Made by a program: the position numbers and the translations under genes
From: Microstegium vimineum
Lineage: Eukaryota; Streptophyta; Magnoliopsida; Poales; Poaceae
Direction: 5' to 3'
NCBI GenBank assembly: GCA_022036555.1
Contig: CM039119.1
Span: forward strand, 5,022,001-5,086,000
Length of the DNA: 64,000 nt
Part shown: one piece after another, positions 1 through 10,344 of the stretch
Layout of the letters: every line of letters starts with the position of its first letter
Numbering within the stretch: position 1 is the first letter of the stretch
Notes under the pieces: generated by a model
What the model was told of the DNA's origin: nothing
Databases searched by the model: none
Seen by the model: the letters and a program-made list of their open reading frames with translations, nothing else

Positions 1-272
1 GCCGGAAATTCCTGGGATCTCCGTAGTTGCAAGCAAAAGCCAGGGGAGCCCCTCCACGAATACGCCCAACGGTTCTCCAAGCAACATATCGAGCTGCCCC
101 ACATCTCCGACCACGACGTCATCATGGCATTCGTCGCCGGGACGACCAACAAGGAGTTGGTGCGGGAGCTGGGACGAAACACCCCCAAGACCGCCAACGA
201 GCTCATGGACATCATCGCTAACTACGCAGCCGGCGACGAAGCCGTTGCCGCGTTCTTCTATGGATCCCCAGA
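1..272 (+). pseudogene. gag: gag, N-side part, split by hAT insertion
   Basis: Frame 1 is open from the window edge into the hAT junction. It matches the central retrotransposon Gag domain typical of grass gypsy elements: a segment around residues 17-25 with a PGEPLHEYA motif, then a helix-rich part with FVAGTTNKEL and a TANELMDIIANYA motif. Gag forms the particle and packages element RNA in the cytoplasm. The reading is cut by the target duplication at 265-272. If the hAT and one duplication copy were absent, frame 1 would run into frame 2 at 4147, where the gag tail is indeed open. This supports a simple insertion. The upstream part of Gag is off window. Confidence 0.85.
265..272. repeat. 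hAT target site duplication, left copy
   Basis: TCCCCAGA at 265-272 is repeated exactly at 4139-4146. Eight base pairs is the standard hAT duplication length. Confidence 0.95.
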
Positions 273-285
273 TAATCCTGGGCAT

Positions 286-480
286 CGGGCCGGCCCGGCC
301 CGGCACGGCACGACACCGGGCCGGTATGGCACGCTGGCTGTCCGGCCGAGGTGGCATGGCGTGCCCTGCGGGCCGTGCCAAGGCGGCCTGCAGGCCCAGG
401 CACGGGCCTGTGGGCCTATTTACGTGCCGGGCTGGCCCGTCAGGCACGGTAAAATTAGCAGGCCGTGCCGGCCTATAGCC
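286..480. repeat. GC-rich subterminal repeat cluster, left end of hAT
   Basis: GGCACGG, GGGCCGTGCC, GGCACGGGCC and GTGCCGGGC motifs recur here in both orientations. hAT transposases are known to bind short subterminal repeats as well as the termini, so these are candidate binding sites. The matching cluster at the other end lies at about 3900-4125. Confidence 0.6.
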
Positions 481-519
481 CGTCAATCAAAAAACCCTCA
501 CCAATTCACATTTTTATAA

Positions 520-727
520 ACATTCACTGATTCTCAGAATCACAGAAAAATTCAGAAATTCAAATATGAAAAACACACATTCACTGATTCACAGATCTAT
601 TTGATCACATACACATATTTAGATATCAAAATCACATTCAGTCACAATTTAATAGATACAAGTTACATTCACTGATTCAAATATCAGTCCATCACTTAAG
701 TACTTAACAAATCACATTCACTGATTC
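520..727. repeat. four exact copies of a 14-mer in the hAT 3' flank
   Basis: ACATTCACTGATTC occurs at 520, 577, 665 and 714 within AT-rich DNA downstream of the transposase stop. I see no copies near the opposite end. The stretch 728-1092 is AT-rich and holds the rest of the 3' untranslated region. Confidence 0.7.
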
Positions 728-1092
728 ACATAACACAACACATCACTTAACACTTTAACAGATCAGATCATATATCAAAATGAGTTGTTTTGTGCAATGA
801 TGCCTCATTAAAAACCTACCTAGGTAAAACTCACCCTTGTGAGAAACCCTAGGCAGGAAAAAAGAGTGCAGCCAGCTCCAAATGTCTTAACAAAGTATTA
901 CAGACCATAAGACCATTGTTCATAAGTGCAAATGAAAACTAAGCAAGTGAGGTCTGAGGGACACATCCACTCTCAGTCATCTCACACAAAAGTACCAAAA
1001 TCCAGCCAGCCATTCTTTCAAGTCTTACTGTCTTAGCCACCAACACCACCAGATGCATCAGCTTCACCTTCAGGTTCATCCAGGAACAGATT

Positions 1093-3420
1093 CTAGAATG
1101 CATCTTCAAGTTCCTTGGTATCAGCAGCTTGATGTTGTTCCCTCTTCTCTCCTAGATGCCAATCCTTCAACAAGGTTAGCATCTCCACATGTTCTGGTTT
1201 CAAGCTGCGGCGCCGTTCTTCTAGGATCCTCCCTGTTAAACTGAAACAAGACTCCGAAGAGCAAGTGGAAACAAGAACTGACATAATAGCAAGGATGGGA
1301 TAGGTTAGTTTGTGGTCACGCCACCACAGGAGAATATCAAAAGCATCCTCATAAGAAGTTATGCACTCACTGTCCAAATAGCTAGTAAGTTCAGAAGCAG
1401 TAGAGTGAGAAGTAGTGGCAGTGGAAGGACCAGACTGATCTGAGTCTCCAAAAATTTCCCCCCAAGCCTGTTTTCTCTTACCAGTGGCTGGGGTAGGACC
1501 AGCAACCCTTTGTGACCTGGTTGCACCAAACTTTCTCAAGTATTTCTCAAACATTTTATGCAACTCAATTTTCAAATAATCATAGTAAGTAGTGTAATCA
1601 GTAGCACTATAATCACCAAGTAAATGAAGGACCATTTGCATACCTCTGAGCTTAGCTCTAGGGTCAAGAATGAATGCAAATGAGTATAAGAGAGGAATGC
1701 ATTTCCAATACTTGAGGAATTTCTCTTGCATAGGGTACACAAAGGGTCTCAGATTAACATCTCTGTCACATGCATGCAAATGGGATGCAATCTCTAGAAC
1801 ATGGTGCAGCACAAGAGGACTGGTAGGATAATAAACACCAGACAGTGTAACAGTACAGTCATAAAATAGTTCCAGGAACTCCAATAATTTTCTAGCCACA
1901 TGCCAATGAGCTGGAGACAACAGTGCACTACCATAATTTGAATTTACAAACACAGAAAATACTTCACTGTAAGGAACCAAGTGTTTTAGCATGAGATAAG
2001 TAGCATTCCATCTTACATCTATGTCTAAGCCAAATTTCCTAGGTCTCACACCTTTAGCTTCACAGTAGTTTTTAAACATAGCAATTCTTTGATTAGATGA
2101 GTTCAAGAAATTAATTGCAGTTCTAAAATCATCTATGTAAGGTTTGATTCTTTTTAATGCAGATTTAACTATGAGATTAATAATGTGACAAGCACAGCGT
2201 TGATGCACAAGACTGTAAGTTCTATTATTAGGTTCATCATTAGGTGCAGGATCAGGACCAAGATAACCAGCAAACATGGGTGTCAAAGTTTCCATTGCCT
2301 TAGCATTTGAAGATGAATTATCTAAAGTGATAGAAAAGATCTTATCAATCAAACCATACTCCTCAACCACAGATGCAATTCTAGCAGCTATGTTTTCACC
2401 AGAATGCTTAACTTCAATCAACCTAAGATCTATTATCTTCTTTTGCAACTCCCAATCAGAATTCACATAGTGAGCAACAACAGATATGTAATCCTCCTTA
2501 GCATTACCAGACCATATGTCAGAAGTCAAAGCAACAGAAGAAGAAGCAAGCAAACAGTTCTTAATCACAACACGACGTTCAACAAATAACTTATCCAGAT
2601 CTCTAGTGGTAGTTCTTCTAGATGATCTAACAAATCTTGGGTTATGAGCACACACAATATATTCCTCAAATGCATTAGTGTCACCAAAACCAAGAGGAAG
2701 ATCAAGCCTAGCAATCAATCTACACAGTTCAGTTCTAGCAAGCATAGGATCATAATTCCAATTATGCACAGACCCATCAGCATTAAAAGCAAGTCTAGAC
2801 TGAACCCTAGACTGATGATCAAGTTTTTGTTTGCAAGATGCAGCATGTCTAAGAATATGTCCAGTACCAGTAGCTGATCTAGCACTCAACACTTTTCTAC
2901 AAATCTTACATATAGCTTGAACACGCACATCAGAACCATCAATCTTCTCAAAAACCTCATCAAAGTCATCCCAGCACTTAGACTTGCGCTTACCAAGTTT
3001 AGAAACAGAGGAAGGATTGTCATTACCAGAAGCATTACCATTAACACCAGTGTTGTTGGAGTCCACCGCCGTCGCCATCCTCACTGCCCCTGCATCGACG
3101 ACATCAACGTCGATCACGGGAGGCTCTGTCCCGCGGGTAGCGTCGACGAACACGTCAAAGGGGTCACGTCCGTCGTCGTCGTGCTCCAGGGACAGACCAG
3201 CCGCGACCAAGTCATCGTCACCAGTCCAATCTGGGGCATCATCGCTGCGTGGGTCACACGCCGTCGCCAAGGGGACCTCGGCCGCGGACGGCTGAACTGC
3301 TCTGGCACCGTTCCTCAACGGTGCGTGGCCACGGCTTGGTCGCGGTGCCATTGCCCGTCGTCCGTCTACGCCTAGGCTAGTTGACGACGAGGCATCGGCA
3401 CCAACAAGGGACCTGCGCAA
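1093..3420 (-). CDS. hAT transposase, BED zinc finger type (775 aa)
   Basis: This is a DNA transposase that would bind the element ends in the nucleus and catalyse cut-and-paste movement. Residues 1-130 are a low-complexity acidic leader. A BED zinc finger follows at about 145-195 (CWDDF, C-x2-C pair CKIC, then H-x3-HAASC). The central part carries the RNase H-like fold typical of plant hAT proteins (LTSDIWSGNAKEDY, DNSSSNAKAMETL, RCACHIINLIV, DVRWNATYLMLKH). The C-terminal dimerisation domain ends in LLWWRDH, YPILAIMSVLVSTCSSESCFS and a final LKDWHL. Length and domain order fit RICESLEEPER/Ac-type plant transposases. No internal stop or frameshift is seen. The ATG at 3420 is the first in frame downstream of a TATA box at 3891-3897. 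Activity is inferred, not shown. Confidence 0.93.
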   Translation of the reverse strand: MRRSLVGADASSSTSLGVDGRRAMAPRPSRGHAPLRNGARAVQPSAAEVPLATACDPRSDDAPDWTGDDDLVAAGLSLEHDDDGRDPFDVFVDATRGTEPPVIDVDVVDAGAVRMATAVDSNNTGVNGNASGNDNPSSVSKLGKRKSKCWDDFDEVFEKIDGSDVRVQAICKICRKVLSARSATGTGHILRHAASCKQKLDHQSRVQSRLAFNADGSVHNWNYDPMLARTELCRLIARLDLPLGFGDTNAFEEYIVCAHNPRFVRSSRRTTTRDLDKLFVERRVVIKNCLLASSSVALTSDIWSGNAKEDYISVVAHYVNSDWELQKKIIDLRLIEVKHSGENIAARIASVVEEYGLIDKIFSITLDNSSSNAKAMETLTPMFAGYLGPDPAPNDEPNNRTYSLVHQRCACHIINLIVKSALKRIKPYIDDFRTAINFLNSSNQRIAMFKNYCEAKGVRPRKFGLDIDVRWNATYLMLKHLVPYSEVFSVFVNSNYGSALLSPAHWHVARKLLEFLELFYDCTVTLSGVYYPTSPLVLHHVLEIASHLHACDRDVNLRPFVYPMQEKFLKYWKCIPLLYSFAFILDPRAKLRGMQMVLHLLGDYSATDYTTYYDYLKIELHKMFEKYLRKFGATRSQRVAGPTPATGKRKQAWGEIFGDSDQSGPSTATTSHSTASELTSYLDSECITSYEDAFDILLWWRDHKLTYPILAIMSVLVSTCSSESCFSLTGRILEERRRSLKPEHVEMLTLLKDWHLGEKREQHQAADTKELEDAF

Positions 3421-3453
3421 GAAAACAGAGGACGATGAGAATGGGGATAGGAC

Positions 3454-3475
3454 CTAGGGTTAGGGTTAGGGTTAA
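3454..3475 (-). promoter_or_regulatory. telomere-like hexamer repeats in transposase leader
   Basis: Three tandem TAGGGT units (on the - strand, ACCCTA units) lie 34-55 bases upstream of the transposase ATG. A two-unit relative lies at 3845-3856. AACCCTA telo-box motifs are known in plant 5' leaders and promoters. The hexamer spacing differs from the plant telomere heptamer. Confidence 0.55.
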
Positions 3476-3890
3476 GAATGCAATGGGGACTGGGATAAGG
3501 ACATTACCTACGCAACCGGAGCCCGGCGCCAGAGAAGACGAGGGCCACACAAAGGCAAGACCGGATTAAGAACAACGACGAGCAACGACGATGGAGAAAC
3601 GGGGAGGCGGACTCACAGATTCATCGACATGACAAGGGAAAGAGAAGGAGAAGGAAGACGGAGAGCCAGAGAGGGAGCAGAGCAGGGAAGGGAGTAGGGA
3701 ACTAAGGTCTCAGGTACAGCCGGAGAGGAGGTGAGCGGCGATGATGTCACCGGATCCAGATCCAGTCGGCCCCGTCGAAGACCGAAGACGAGAGTCGAGA
3801 GGCCGAGGCCGAGAGTGAGTGCGGCGGATGCGGATGGGAGTGGATAGGGTTAGGGTTCGGGTGGGGGAGGTGAGCGGCCGACTCAGCCGA

Positions 3891-3897
3891 TTTTATA
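3891..3897 (-). promoter_or_regulatory. TATA box of hAT transposase
   Basis: TATAAAA on the - strand, about 470 bases upstream of the transposase ATG, in otherwise GC-rich DNA. The position inside the transposon end suggests an internal promoter with a leader of roughly 440 bases. Confidence 0.6.
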
Positions 3898-3899
3898 CG

Positions 3900-4125
3900 G
3901 GGTCGGGGGCTCGGGCGTTGGTGGGCTGCCCTTGCTCGGCCAGTCGGCCTGCTAGGGGTGCGGCCTTGCGGGCCGATGACGGGCCTGGCCTCATTTTGAG
4001 GGGCGTGTCGTGCTGGCTTGCGGGCCTGGGGTGCGGCCCAAGCACGGCCTGCACCTCCGGGCCGTGTCATGCTCATGTCGGGCCAAAACAGCGGGCTTCG
4101 TGCCGGGCTCACGGGCTCGGGCTGC
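3900..4125. repeat. GC-rich subterminal cluster, right end of hAT
   Basis: Repeated GGGCCGTG, GCACGGCC, CGTGCCGGGC and GGGCCTGGG motifs mirror the left cluster at 286-480. They are candidate transposase binding sites. No coding potential beyond chance was accepted here. Confidence 0.55.
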
Positions 4126-4138
4126 ATGCCCAGGATTA

Positions 4139-4146
4139 TCCCCAGA
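4139..4146. repeat. hAT target site duplication, right copy
   Basis: Exact copy of TCCCCAGA found at 265-272. Confidence 0.95.
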
Positions 4147-4826
4147 CAAAGGGAAGGCCAAGGTGGACGAACCTGGCGTCTCGAATAATGGGCCCAGGAG
4201 CAACAACAATAAGAAAATGAAGAAGAACCAGGCGGGTCGACGCGACGTCGAGCCTGACGATCTTGTCGCTGCGGCTGACCGGAAGAAGCCTCGAGGTCCC
4301 CCTCCAGAGGGGGTGTCTTCGACAAGATGTTGAAAGAGCTCTGCCCTTATCACAAGGGAACGACCAACCACAACCTCGAGGACTGTCGCATGCTCAAGAA
4401 GTACTTCAAGTCACTTGACCTCAAGAAAGACGACAAGAAGGAGGACCCAATAGTCAGGGGCGATGGCAGGAAAGAGGGTTTCCCCGAGATTTTCGACTGT
4501 TTCATGATCTACGGGGGGCCCTCGACTCGACTCAGTGCGCGTCAGCGCAAGAGGGAGCGTCGAGAGGTCTTCTCCATTCGAGCCCAGGCCCCCCGATACC
4601 TCGACTGGTCTCACACGCCGATCACCTTCGACCAGGACGACCACCCCAAGCACGTCCCCAACGCAGGGGTCTACCCACTCGTCGTTGACCCGATCATAGT
4701 CAACACCCGCCTCACCAAGGTACTCATGGATGGGGGAAGCAGCCTCAACATCATCTACGCCGAGACCCTTGACCTCCTAGGGATCCTAAGGACCATGCTC
4801 CTGCCCAGCGCGGGGGGGGGGGGGGG
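4147..4826 (+). pseudogene. gag-pro: gag tail and protease start (frameshifted)
   Basis: Frame 2 continues Gag through a basic, Asn/Lys-rich stretch up to about 4312. The reading then moves to frame 1 near a GAGGGGG run. In frame 1, 4342-4386 holds a CxxH...H...C knuckle (CPYHKGTTNHNLEDC), the degenerate zinc knuckle common in Tat-type Gags. The aspartic protease active site DGGSS begins at 4729. The frame ends by a second frameshift in a run of 15 G at 4812-4826, after which the protease continues in frame 3. Gag packages RNA, and the protease cuts the polyprotein. Two frameshifts show decay, although the 15-G run could be a sequencing error. Confidence 0.85.
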
Positions 4827-7800
4827 TTCCACGGGATCGTCCCAGGAAAGAAGGCACTCCTAATCGGCCGCGTCAAGCTTCCTGTCTGCTTTGGTTCCCC
4901 CCTGATCTTCCGGAGGGAAGACCTGACCTTCGACGTGGTCAGATTCCATGGCATCTACCACGCCATCATCGGTCGACCCGGATACGCCAAGTTCATGGCG
5001 GTCCCGAACTACACCTACCTCAAGCTGAAGATGCCAGGGCCCAAGGGAGTCATCACCGTCGACACCTCCTACGAGCACGCCTATGACTGCGACGTCGAAT
5101 GCGTGGAAAGCGCCGAGGCGCTCGAGGAATCGGTCATCCTCGCGGCCCTCGATGACTTCTCCAAGGAGATACTTGACCCTAAATGGCACGCCGGCAACTT
5201 CGAGCCCGCGGAGGACACCAAGACCATCCCGCTCGACCCCAGCCACGCGGATGGGAAGGTGCTAGCGATCAGCGCCTCCCTCGAGCCCAAATAGGAAGTA
5301 GTGCTCGTCGACTTTCTCCGCGCAAATACTGACGTGTTTGCGTGGAGTCCCTCTGATATGCCGGGCATTCCGAGGGAAGTCGCCGAGCACTCCTTGGACA
5401 TCCGAGCCGGATCCAAACCGGTGAAGCAACGGTTGCGCCGCTTCGACGAGGAGAAGAGCAGAATCATCGGGGAGGAGGTCACCAAGCTGTTGAAGGCCGG
5501 ATTCATTAAGGAGGTTCATCATCCCGAGTGGTTAGCAAATCCTGTGCTTGTCAAGAAAAATAATGGAAAGGATAGAATGTGCGTAGATTACACTAGTTTA
5601 AATAAAGCATGTCCTAAGGTTCCTTTTCCATTACCACGTATTGATCAAATAGTGGATTCCACTATGGGATGTGAAACTCTTTGCTTTCTCGATGCATATT
5701 CTGGGTATCATCAAATAAAGATGAAGAAGTCCGATCAGCTCGCGATTTCCTTCATCACCCCCTTTAGCATGTTTTGCTACCTCACGATGCCATTCGGTTT
5801 GTGAAACGCCGGGGCCACATACCAACGATGCATGCTCCATGTCTTTGGATGCCATATAGGGCCGACCGTCGAGGCCTACGTCGATGACATCGTGATCAAA
5901 TCCAAAAAAGTCGGGAACCTGGTCGGGGACCTTGAAATCGTGTTTGGGTGGCTCAGGGCAAATCATATAAAGGTAAATCCTGAGAAGTGTGTCTTTGGGG
6001 TCCCTCGAGGCATGCTCCTAGGGTATGTAGTCTCCCAGCGCGGGATCGAGGCCAACCCTGAGAAGGTAACCGCGATCACTAGGATGGGCCCGATCAAGAA
6101 TCTTAAGGGCGTACAAAGGATCACAGGGTGCCTTGCTGCCCTCAGCCAGTTCATCTCGCGGCTTGGAGAAAAAACACTTCCCCTTTATCGCCTCCTTAAG
6201 AAAACAGAGCACTTCACATGGACCATCGAGGCCGAGGAGTCGCTCTCCAAACTCAAAGCCTTGCTCACCTCGCCACCTATCTTAGTGCCCCCAGACCCAG
6301 CCAATCCCATCTTGCTCTATGTTGCTGCAACTACCTAGGTAGTCAGCGCGGCTATAGTAGTCAAGAGGGCAGAGGAGGGACACACCCTGCTGGTTCAGAG
6401 GCCCGTCTACTTTGTAAGTGAAGTGCTCTCAGAAACCAAAATGAGATACCCCCACATTCAGAAGCTGTTATACGCCGTCATCCTCACTCGGCGAAAGCTC
6501 TAGCACTATTTCCTGAGCCACCCGGTAATTGTGGTCTCGTCTTTCCCTCTCGAGGAGATAATCCAAAACCGGGAGGCATCAGGAAGAATCACCAAGTGGT
6601 CGGTCGAGCTCATGGGGGAGTCTCTCTCCCATGCCCCTCGGAAGGCCATCAAGTCTCAGGTATTGGCAGATTTCATTGCAGAATGGACCGACACTCAACT
6701 ACCCCCGGCACAAGTTCAGGCCGAACTGTGGACCATGTACTTCGACGGATCGTTGATGAAGACGGGAGCGGGTGCTGGATTGCTGTTCGTATCTCCCTCA
6801 GGGGTCCACATGCGCTACATCATCCGCCTCCACTTCGCCACCTCCAACAACGTAGCCGAGTACGAGGCCCTCGTCAACGGTCTGCGCATCGCCATCGAGC
6901 TCGGGGTTCGACGCCTCGATGTTCGAGGGGACTTGCAGCTAGTGATTGACCAGGTGATGAAAGCCTCAAGTTGCCACGACCATAAGATGGAAGCCTACTG
7001 CAAGGAGGTCCAAAAGCTCGAGGACAAATTCCATGGCCTCGAGCTCAATCACATCGCCCGCCGGTACAACGAAGCCGCTGATGAGCTAGCCAAAATCGCG
7101 TCCACTCGAGGCACGGTTCCTCCTGATGTCTTCTCTAGGGATCTTCACAAGCCATCCGTCGATCTAGGCTCGGGGGCTCCTGCCCTCGAACAAGGGATCA
7201 ACCCCTCCCCCTCGATAGATCCCCCCTCGAACGGGGATGAAGTCATGGAGATCGACGGAACGATTGCGACCCAAACCCCCTCGACGGACTGGCGCGCGCC
7301 CTACCTCGAGTATCTGATATGAGACGAGCTCCCAGAGGACTGCACCGAAGCCTGACGCATAGCCCGACGTGCCAAAACCTACGTCTTGTACGGGGATAGC
7401 TGCGAGCTGTATCGACGCAGCCCTACTGGTATACTTCAACGATGCCTCACCGCCGAGGAGGGGAGGGGCTTGCTAAAGGACTTACATTCGGGGGCTTGTG
7501 GCCACCACGCGACGCCGAGGACTCTAGTAGGGAACGCCTTTTGACAAGGCTTCTATTGGCCGACAACTGTCGCCGATGCTACCAAACTCATTCGATCTTG
7601 CAAGGGATGCCAGTTCTACGCAAGACAAACCCACCTCCCGACCTAAGCCCTTCAGATGATACCCATAACTTGGCCGTTTGCTGTATGGGGACTCGACATG
7701 GTCGGCCCCCTAAAGAAAGCAAAAGGTGGCCACACCCACCTCATCGTGGCCGTAGACAAGTTCTCGAAATGGATCGAGGCTCGACCCATCACCAACATTC

Positions 7801-8519
7801 AATCCCGACAAGCCGTATTGTTCTTCACAGACATCATCCATCGCTTTGGGGTCCCCAACGTCATCATCACTGACAACGACACGCAGTTCACCGGCCAAAA
7901 GTTCTTGGACTTCTGTGACCACCACAACATCAGGTTGAACTGGTCTGCAGTTGCCCACCCTCGAACTAACGGCCAGGTCGAGCGCGCCAATGGCATAGTT
8001 TTGCAGGGCCTCAAGCCAAGGATTTTCGACCGACTAAACAAACACGGCAAGAGATGGGTCGACGAATTACCCTCTGTCCTATGGAGTCTCAGAACGACGC
8101 CAAGTCGAGCCACAGGGTTCTCCCCGTTCTTCTTGGTCTACGGGTCCGAGGCCGTCCTCCCCACTGACCTCGAGTACGGGTCCCCTCGATTAAAGGCCTA
8201 CAACGAGCAAGCCAACGCAACAGCCCGAGAGGACTCCCTCGACCAACTCGAGGAAGCCCGGGACATGGCCCTCCTCAAGTCGGCAAGGTACCAGCAGACA
8301 CTGCGGCGCTACCACGGCAAGCACATACGCAAAAGGGACCTCGATGTCGGCAACCTCGTACTGCGCCGCCGACAAAGCAAAAAGGGGCGTCACAAGCTGA
8401 CGCCACCTTGGGAAGGACCCTTCATCGTGGCAGAGGTGCTAAAGCCAGGGACTTATCGGCTGAAGAATAGCAAGGGAGAGATCCTGAACATCGAACAACT
8501 ATGTTGCTTTTACCCCTAG
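4827..8519 (+). pseudogene. pol: pol: protease end, RT, RNase H, integrase (8 stops)
   Basis: One frame (frame 3) covers the region. RT spans about 5400-6100: LVKKNNGKDRMCVDYTSLN near 5550, and the catalytic YVDD at 5877-5888. A gypsy RNase H remnant follows at about 6200-6520. A second, archaeal-type RNase H (MYFDGS near 6735, then SNNVAEYEAL) lies at about 6714-7110. The integrase zinc domain lies at about 7480-7630 (HH...CKGC). The catalytic core has D at 7695, D at 7872 and E at 7980, giving the D-x35-E spacing. The C-terminal domain ends at 8519. In-frame stops begin at 5292, 5802, 6336, 6501, 7320, 7353, 7542 and 7644, so no full polyprotein can be made. Long conserved blocks remain between the stops. 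Confidence 0.92.
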
Positions 8520-9084
8520 GGCCTCGAGGCCTTGTACATTTTCTGCATTATGTACATTTATCGCATCATGAATGAATAAAATGTTCTCGAAATACATTTC
8601 ACGTTCGTTCATGACTCTGAGGTAGCCTCGACTCTGCTCCTGCAAAGTCAAGCCTCCCTCGGGGGCTGACAGGTGACAGGGGGGGACCCCCCCTCCTAAG
8701 TCCTCTAAAAACTCGAACGTTTTTTCGAAACTCGGCACTTCTCTTTCCACCTTTGCCCCGAGTGCGCTCCATGACTAAGTAAAAACGCCTCGAACTCCCT
8801 AAGGGTCGAGGGTCGTCGAGCCGGGGGCTCTCCTACGCCTCCGGGCTATGGTACCCCCACTCGCTCCCCCCCTCGAGGGATACGAGCGCGCGTCAAACAC
8901 TTAGTCAAAAAGCTACACCTCAGGCAAAAAGAAATGGAGATAGCCCGAGAAATAAAAACACCCAGACGCATCCCGAATAAAATGCATTAAGGTTTTGAAG
9001 CCCCCAAGGTCTCAACATCATATTGTCACAAAACTAATCTATTACATGGACCTTTTTTGTCCAGATTGGGCTCACAGGCCTCGA
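8520..9084. other. non-coding spacer between pol and antisense gene
   Basis: An AATAAA at 8575-8580 on the + strand lies just after the pol stop and may end a gag-pol transcript. The antisense gene ends at 9085 on the other strand, so this is a convergent spacer. The segment around 8621-8632 recurs at 58129-58139 in element 2, which anchors the alignment of the two copies. Confidence 0.55.
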
Positions 9085-9530
9085 CTACTCGTCGTCGTCC
9101 ATCGAAGGAAGTACCTCAGGCTCGAAGAGCTTCGCCAGCTCACCACCAGGCACCTCTGCGGCGTCGATAAGCTCGTGGCATCTCGCCATGTTTTCTTCAT
9201 CGCTCAGCTCCGGGTTGACGACGAAGCTGCGGGCGACGACGCCGAGGTCGTAGGCGTAGCCCGAGCGGACAACAGCGAGCGCCCGCTTCACGCCTATATG
9301 AAGAGCAGAACGAACCTACTCCGTCATATCACGAGTCATGGTGAAGAAGCAGCGCACAAGGGAGTCCTCGCGCACGTCACCCACAACCGCCAGCTCGGGC
9401 TCGACCCCCATTCCATCGCAGAAGGTGGAGATGTTGTCCTCAAGCCTCTTGTTCAGGGTCGCCTCCGCCCAATAGACGTTCTAAAGGCTAGTCAGGTCCC
9501 CATGGGCTTGGACCTTATCTTCCTCGAGGA
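9085..9530 (-). pseudogene. antisense gene, last exon
   Basis: The exon follows an acceptor TTCTGGCAG at 9531 and joins the coiled-coil exon in phase. It encodes a helical tail with KRALAVVRSGYAYDLG, then an ELAKLFEPEVLP end and an acidic DDDE terminus. Similar tails occur in annotated 'retrotransposon protein' entries of grasses that I recall. Two amber stops (9481, 9316) interrupt it. Confidence 0.75.
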
Positions 9531-9624
9531 CTGCCAGAACAAATAGAGGACGCCATCAAAACTAAAAAAGCAGGGGAAGGGTCGAGACCAAGCAAGCTCA
9601 ATAATATTTCTAAAAAAAACTCAC

Positions 9625-10264
9625 CTTGGGCGTGCGTATCTAGGGTGACGTAGGCCTGCTCAGCCTCCTGCAGTTGGTGGCGGACGTCGACGAGGTCCGC
9701 AGCTTGGTCATTCTTCTCAGCCCGGAGGTCCTCGATGAGCTTGCCAGTGCCATCAAGGGCCCTCGTCTTGGCAGCCACCACCTCCTCTAGAGTGGCGATC
9801 TGGGCCCGAGCTTTCTGCTCCGCGACGTTCAGCGCGTCGCGATCACGGGAGAAGGCGTCGACGTCCGACTGGAGCTTCCAGACTCGCTCTTCAAGAGAGG
9901 CGCGGTCGGTGCCCGCCTCCTCCAGATTGACCTCGAGCAGCCGGACACGCTCCGCCGCTCGAGCCAGCTCCTCCCTCACCTTGGTGGCCTCCTCCTCAGC
10001 CTTACGCTGGGCCTCCCGGGCGGCGTCCCATTCCTGTCCAGCCTCGGCAGCCTCCTTGAGGGCGGCTTCGGGCCTCGACCGAACTTGGGAGGCATCCTCC
10101 TGAGCGGCCTTGGCCCCCTCCTGCGCGGTGGCGACCTCGCCCCTCGCCTGGGTGGCCTCGGCTTTCGCCTTCTCCAGCGATGCGCGAAGGATGGGGAGCT
10201 GGCTCCATTGCTCCCGTGACCGAAGGATGAACTGGGACTTATCATGCGACCTCGTCCTCAGCGT
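9625..10264 (-). pseudogene. antisense gene, coiled-coil exon
   Basis: The exon is fully open on the - strand. Its protein is almost entirely Ala/Glu/Lys/Arg-rich heptad sequence (ASLEKAKAEATQARGEVATA ... REELARAAERVRLLEV ... HQLQEAEQAY), a long coiled coil likely for self-association. It is bounded by a TTTGTAG acceptor and a canonical AAG/GTGAGT donor. The homologous exon of element 2 begins at 59550. Confidence 0.8.
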
Positions 10265-10344
10265 CTACAAAGGATAAAAGGGAAGGTCACAAAAAAGAAC
10301 AACAAAATAACCAAGATAAATCAGAGAGAAAGGACGAAGCTCAC

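Larger units (their letters stand above)
273..4138 (-). mobile_element. complete hAT DNA transposon (3866 bp)
   Basis: The ends are 13-bp perfect terminal inverted repeats: TAATCCTGGGCAT at 273-285 and its complement at 4126-4138. They are flanked by an exact 8-bp duplication. The single large ORF on the - strand (1093-3420) is a hAT transposase. Both subterminal regions are GC-rich, with clustered GGCACGG/CCGTGCC motifs. The element sits inside gag of a Ty3/gypsy copy, so it is younger than that copy. Perfect ends, perfect duplication and an unbroken ORF make it a candidate autonomous element. Confidence 0.95.

Noticed and set aside
3747..4333. Open frames of 100-190 codons on both strands at the right end of the hAT
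   Set aside because: They are low-complexity GC-rich frames crossing the transposon boundary. The real coding signal there is the gag tail in frame 2.
7442..7873. 143-codon + frame in the integrase region
   Set aside because: It is an out-of-frame shadow of the integrase, whose motifs lie in frame 3.
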